Assembly: GCA_021803885.1 (NCBI GenBank)
Contig: JAJZKY010000011.1
Span: 1-19,045, forward strand
Length of the DNA: 19,045 nt
Direction: 5' to 3'
DNA from: Planctomycetota bacterium
Lineage (GTDB): Bacteria > Planctomycetota > Phycisphaerae > WQYP01 > JAJZKY01
Part shown: positions 15,704 to 19,045 of the stretch, one piece after another
How the letters are laid out: the number at the start of each line of letters is the position of its first letter
Position numbering within the stretch: position 1 is the first letter of the stretch
Notes under the pieces: model-generated
Told to the model about the DNA's origin: nothing
The model's input: the letters and a program-made list of their open reading frames with translations, nothing else
Databases searched by the model: none
Made by a program: the position numbers and the translations under genes

Positions 15704-15806
15704 GAAATTTGCAATTTGGAAAAGTACCCGGCCACGGCAAGAGAGTTGCGGGATGGGAAGTCGGCAACCGAATGAGATCAATATGGTGCTGGGTATAAAC
15801 ATCTAT

Positions 15807-15828
15807 TTTTAGTGAAATTTCACTAAAA
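15807..15828. promoter_or_regulatory. Perfect 22-bp palindrome, candidate operator
   Basis: TTTTAGTGAAA followed directly by its exact complement TTTCACTAAAA. A perfect A/T-rich palindrome with a GTGAAATTTCAC core looks like a binding site for a dimeric repressor. It lies 232 nt before the gene at 16061, outside the dispersed elements. Which protein binds it is unknown. Confidence 0.5.
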
Positions 15829-16060
15829 TCAGGCCTTGTGTTTGCATTGTTTGGATAGTACGTCCGGCACCCAACGGCCAACCGGTAATCCGGGGTTGGG
15901 ATATTTTCCTTACGGTCACTTGACCTAGACGCCAAAAGCGGCGATAGTTTTAGCACAGCGCCGAGGTTGTCGCGGCTCAAGTTTCGACTGATGGAAGGTC
16001 GTTAGTTCCGCGAAAGCTCGGCTTGCCGGTCAGGATGTTTCGCTACGGAGGCTTTCACCT

Positions 16061-17473
16061 ATGGCAACAGTACGCACCCAGCGCAGCGCGCCACCTTACG
16101 CGCTTATTGTTTTCGTGACCCTTTTCTTTGCGGCGGCGGCGGCAGCCATCATGCTGTATCTGCAGCTGGGCAAAGCGGAATTGACCGCGTCAACCGCGCA
16201 GCAGAATATGTCATTGATCGCCTCGGCGGCAGATCAGAATATGCCAATGATTGCCGACCTCAAAGCTAATGCTACCACCAGTAATACGGTTGTAGCGCAG
16301 CTGATCAAGCAGATCCAACTGCTGGAAACCAAAATCAGCGGCAACAGCGGCGCGGCGGTTTCGCAGTTGGTCAGTCCTTCCGGTCCACTTAACACCACGC
16401 TGGAAAAAGTGGGGATGAACGGTCAGCCTCTCTTGCTGGCTCTATCTCAGATTAACACTGAACTGCTTAATGCCCGCAGCCGCATTAAAAGTTATCATAC
16501 CCAACTGGCCGATTATCAGCGCCGCTTTGAATCCACACGCACCAGCTTCAAAGATGATATTAACGCGATTAACGACAAATTGACGGCGGCCCAGAACAAT
16601 ATTGAAGCTCTGACCGCGAAACTTAACGTTGCCAATAACCAGGTGGCTGCGGAAGCCGGAACCCTGCAACAGCAAATTACCCGCGAGCAGCAGAAGTATA
16701 TTTCCGCCTTACGCGTACAGGTCGTGCAGATTCAACAACTGAAACAGGAACTTGATGCGCGGCAGTCGGCGGTGCAAACCCTGCGAACGCAGATTGCGGA
16801 GTATCGGGCGCCCAATACCGGCGCCAATGCCATTCTTAGTCAGCCGGATGGAAAAGTCATTCATGTTTCCCCGGCAACTGACCATGTGTACATCAACCTG
16901 GGCAGTACGCAGCGTGTTACGATGGGACTTTCCTTTGCGGTATATAGTCCGAATCTTGGTGTTAACACCGGGGCGAAAGGCGGAGGAGTTGGTTCCATCG
17001 TCGTGATCCGGGTTGGAAAATATGCCTCGGTTTGCCGGATTACGCATCTGAAGCCTGGCCGTCAGATATTCGCCGGCGATCTGATCGCTAATCCCGTATT
17101 TCAGAAGAATCAAAATCGTCAATACCATTTTGTGATTTATGGTGACTTTGATATCAATGGTAACGGGGTTCCAACCGCTGCCGGTCGCCGTCAGATTGTG
17201 CGCATGGTGGAATCTTGGGGTGGTATAGTGGACCAGCATCTTACAACGCAAACGGATTTTCTGGTGCTTGGTTCCAAGCCCAGCGAATCGCTGCTGAATT
17301 TCAACGCGGTGCGTACACCGCAGACGGCCGCTTTGCTGGCGCAACGACGCGCTCAGCAGAATCGTTACCGGCATTTGCAACAGAAGGCGGTCAATCTCTC
17401 GGTGCCAATACTTAATGCCAACCGCTTCCTGGCGATGATTGGTTATTACGCGCATCCTCTGGTACAGCAGTAA
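16061..17473 (+). CDS. Membrane-anchored coiled-coil protein with C-terminal BRCT-like domain
   Basis: 470 residues. A basic, short N-terminus and one membrane helix (about residues 13-33, LIVFVTLFFAAAAAAIMLYL) predict N-in/C-out topology, with the rest in the periplasm. Residues ~35-250 are a Gln/Leu/Ala-rich coiled coil broken by a low-complexity stretch. Residues ~258-348 look like a small beta domain (GKVIHVSPATDHVYINLGS, VTMGLSFAVYS, GSIVVIRVGK, IFAGDLIANP), as in FlgT-C-like folds. Residues ~356-465 match the BRCT pattern: YHFVIYGDFD, then MVESWGGIVDQHLTTQTDFL, then KAVNLSVPILNANRFLAMI. GGAGG 9 nt upstream supports the start. trpA begins 1 nt after its stop. Function unknown; a cell-envelope structural role is a guess. 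Confidence 0.88.
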   Translation: MATVRTQRSAPPYALIVFVTLFFAAAAAAIMLYLQLGKAELTASTAQQNMSLIASAADQNMPMIADLKANATTSNTVVAQLIKQIQLLETKISGNSGAAVSQLVSPSGPLNTTLEKVGMNGQPLLLALSQINTELLNARSRIKSYHTQLADYQRRFESTRTSFKDDINAINDKLTAAQNNIEALTAKLNVANNQVAAEAGTLQQQITREQQKYISALRVQVVQIQQLKQELDARQSAVQTLRTQIAEYRAPNTGANAILSQPDGKVIHVSPATDHVYINLGSTQRVTMGLSFAVYSPNLGVNTGAKGGGVGSIVVIRVGKYASVCRITHLKPGRQIFAGDLIANPVFQKNQNRQYHFVIYGDFDINGNGVPTAAGRRQIVRMVESWGGIVDQHLTTQTDFLVLGSKPSESLLNFNAVRTPQTAALLAQRRAQQNRYRHLQQKAVNLSVPILNANRFLAMIGYYAHPLVQQ

Positions 17474-17474
17474 T

Positions 17475-18284
17475 ATGACCGACAGGTTAACAGCCGCGTT
17501 TGCCGCTCCAGCACGGAATCATCGCGCTATACTGTGCCCCTTTGTGACCGCTGGTTATCCCAGCCTCGATATTCTGGGGCCGGTTCTGGATTCGCTGCAA
17601 CAAGCCGGGGCGGGATGTATTGAACTGGGCTTTCCGTTTTCCGACCCGGTTGCCGATGGTCCGACTATTCAGGAAAGTTACCGGCTGGCGTTGCAAAATG
17701 GCACTACGGTGCAGCAGATTTTACACGCGTTCAGGAAAATACGAGACCATGGTTTTTCTCTTCCGGTTATGGCCATGGTCAGTTTCAGCATTATTTTTAA
17801 ACATGGTGCGGAGGCTTTTGCCGCACATGCCGCGGAGGCGGGAATCGATGGATTAATTCTGCCTGATGTTCCTCTGGAAGAAGCCCCGGCATTGGTTGAG
17901 ACTCTGCAACGCTATAATCTAAAAAGCAGTCTGCTTATTGCCCCAACCACACCTTCCGAACGCCGTACAAAAATCGCCGCACTATGCACCGGCTTCGTTT
18001 ATTACCTTTCCGTTACGGGTATCACCGGCGTGCGGCAGTCTCTGCCGGCCGATGTGTCGGCGAACCTGCAAGCCCTGCGCGCGCTGACCGCCCGGAATAT
18101 ATGTGTGGGATTTGGCATATCACGCCGCGATCAGGTCGCGGCACTGGCGGGGCTGGCCGATGGTATTATTGTTGGATCCGCAATTGTTAAAGCCATCACC
18201 CAGGAACTAACCACCGCCAAGCCTGATGTGCCGGCGGCGGTCGGAAAATTGGCTGCTGATCTGGCTGCCGGTTTAATAAAATAG
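17475..18284 (+). CDS. trpA: Tryptophan synthase alpha subunit
   Basis: Cleaves indole-3-glycerol phosphate to indole and glyceraldehyde 3-phosphate, passing indole to the beta subunit (TrpB) in the last step of tryptophan synthesis. From the ATG at 17475 it has 269 residues, the standard length, as a TIM barrel. CPFVTAGYPSLD is the first strand. The catalytic Glu (E50) and Asp (D61) are in ELGFPFSDPVADGPT. YYLSVTGITGVR and GFGISRRDQV bind the phosphate, and GIIVGSAIVK ends the barrel. The longer frame from 17439 only adds 12 residues overlapping the upstream gene. There is no evident Shine-Dalgarno, and the start is 1 nt after the upstream stop, so translation is probably coupled. trpB is not in the window. 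Confidence 0.97.
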   Translation: MTDRLTAAFAAPARNHRAILCPFVTAGYPSLDILGPVLDSLQQAGAGCIELGFPFSDPVADGPTIQESYRLALQNGTTVQQILHAFRKIRDHGFSLPVMAMVSFSIIFKHGAEAFAAHAAEAGIDGLILPDVPLEEAPALVETLQRYNLKSSLLIAPTTPSERRTKIAALCTGFVYYLSVTGITGVRQSLPADVSANLQALRALTARNICVGFGISRRDQVAALAGLADGIIVGSAIVKAITQELTTAKPDVPAAVGKLAADLAAGLIK

Positions 18285-18309
18285 CATAGGGTGCGGCCAA
18301 ATTATTTTT

Positions 18310-18436
18310 GGCAATTCTTTTATCCCCCATCATTTTCGTAGCCCTTTACCCAAAAATTTCATTTTAGCCGCGTGGCCTTGGCCCGCGCGTTAATTCTGAA
18401 AATCTCACCCCCGTCAGAAAAAATATGGTAGCACCC
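18310..18436 (+). repeat. Dispersed element E, copy 2
   Basis: Matches 6083-6208 in the same orientation. The core hairpin is again CGCG-T-GGC and GCC-CGCG, with loop CTTG instead of TTTG. It starts 26 nt after the trpA stop. Confidence 0.85.
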
Positions 18437-18660
18437 AATAGCATACGCCTTCATGCGGTGAGATATTAAACACATGGATTTACGCCTATGGACGCGCTAT
18501 GGCGTCTTGCGGTGGTTGAGAACCAATTGCGAAATATAACCTTCGCATGATGCGGGCAATGTAGACATTGTCCGCAGGGATGTGGCGGCATAGAAAAAAA
18601 GAATTCTTGTTACCTTTCACAGCCAGCCCACCAACATTGCCCACCCTGCGGTCGCGCCGC

Positions 18661-18745
18661 AATGAGTAATGAGTAATGAGACGGCCTTTGGGCCTTAATG
18701 AAACGTTACGCTGCGCCACACTTAAAAGTGCTGAAGTCACGACAG
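18661..18745 (+). repeat. Dispersed element A, copy 3
   Basis: AATGAGTA repeated, GAGACGGCC, loop TTTG, GGCCTTAATGAAAC, TTACGC, ACACTTAAAAG and AAGTCAC. Close to the copy at 7991 (minus strand). Confidence 0.88.
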
Positions 18746-18751
18746 TTTTTT

Positions 18752-18773
18752 ATGTCGTTGTGGTGAAATTATG
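18752..18773 (+). repeat. 22-nt direct repeat, copy 1
   Basis: ATGTCGTTGTGG followed by TGAAATTATG. It is repeated at 18898-18919 with a single G-to-A change, so the two bracket 124 nt. Confidence 0.85.
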
Positions 18774-18850
18774 AGTTTTGAACCGCCAAGAAACGAAGAA
18801 CGCAAAGATAGTTGTTCATTGATTATTGATTTTTGAGCATGGTTCATCAA

Positions 18851-18892
18851 TCGTTGTTCGTTGCTCGTTGCTCGTTGTTCGTTGTTCGTTGT
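18851..18892 (+). repeat. Six tandem heptamers TCGTTG(T/C)
   Basis: Six units in a row with only the last base varying (T, C, C, T, T, T). Related GTTCGTTGTTCGT sequence follows element A copy 1 on the minus strand near 7990-7961. Confidence 0.9.
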
Positions 18893-18897
18893 TTATC

Positions 18898-18919
18898 ATG
18901 TCGTTGTGATGAAATTATG
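18898..18919 (+). repeat. 22-nt direct repeat, copy 2
   Basis: ATGTCGTTGTGA followed by TGAAATTATG; its last base is the first base of element F copy 2. Confidence 0.85.
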
Positions 18920-18970
18920 TAACCGTTCACGGACAGATATATGGACTATGGTTGCCGTTACGCGGTTATA
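18919..18970 (+). repeat. Dispersed element F, copy 2
   Basis: Starts with the 17-mer GTAACCGTTCACGGACA and ends with GCGGTTATA; the reverse complement is at 15643-15703. Confidence 0.85.
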
Positions 18971-19045
18971 ATTAAATCTGCTCAATAACATTCCGACGAT
19001 GTTACGACGGGTCATTCACCACAACGACTCAACGACATGACGAGG

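Larger units (their letters stand above)
15037..16060. other. Gene-free interval: hairpins, element D copy, palindrome
   Basis: 1,024 nt with no credible gene. It carries several perfect hairpins, element D copy 2, half of a ~55-nt inverted repeat pair and a 22-bp palindrome. The 70-113-codon frames crossing it (15078-15290, 15200-15487, 15639-15980) read through these repeats and show no family features. Confidence 0.7.
18285..19045. other. Gene-free interval: dispersed and tandem repeats
   Basis: 761 nt to the window edge with no credible gene; the minus-strand frame at 18486-18740 overlaps element A. It holds element E copy 2, element A copy 3, a duplicated 22-mer, a heptamer array and element F copy 2. 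Confidence 0.7.

Noticed and set aside
16709..17455. Long minus-strand frame (248 codons) opposite the BRCT-like gene
   Set aside because: A shadow frame; the plus-strand gene has a good ribosome binding site and recognisable domains.

Overview
The window looks like a bacterial chromosome segment of moderate G+C. Planctomycetota (Phycisphaerae-like) is my best guess. The support is indirect: an adenylosuccinate synthetase with EGANA in place of the usual EGAQG, an isoprenyl transferase with the TAGEMR variant, a membrane-anchored coiled-coil protein ending in a BRCT-like domain next to trpA, and intergenic DNA crowded with short hairpin repeats. I cannot confirm the taxon without a search.

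Layout. (1) 2-5918: a co-directional efflux operon. It holds a membrane fusion protein cut by the window edge, an EmrB-type DHA2 transporter, a 70-codon vestige of a second fusion-protein gene, a second EmrB-type transporter and a TolC-type outer-membrane lipoprotein. Genes overlap by ATGA or lie a few tens of bases apart. (2) 6329-7780: a MATE exporter in the same direction. (3) 7781-8850: repeats and a minus-strand tRNA-Ser(CGA). (4) 8851-10964: purA and uppS. (5) 11151-12392: a convergent minus-strand MFS transporter. (6) 12393-13392: a fold-back repeat, a dispersed repeat copy and the 3' catalytic end (domains V-VI) of a degenerate group II intron. (7) 13393-15036: a GAF-AAA+-Fis sigma-54 activator. 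(8) 15037-16060: repeat-rich DNA with a perfect 22-bp palindrome. (9) 16061-18284: the coiled-coil/BRCT-like protein and trpA, almost touching. (10) 18285-19045: more repeats.

The efflux genes form a plausible tripartite pump: inner-membrane transporter, periplasmic adaptor and outer-membrane channel. Two transporters share one intact adaptor and one channel. purA (AMP synthesis), uppS (undecaprenyl carrier lipid) and trpA (tryptophan synthase alpha) are housekeeping genes.

The most unusual content is (a) the tandem emrAB duplication in which the second adaptor gene has shrunk to a stub that keeps its reading frame and the downstream ribosome binding site, (b) the predicted periplasmic BRCT-like domain, and (c) at least four families of dispersed intergenic repeats, some with hairpin changes that keep pairing, confined to the five long gene-free stretches.
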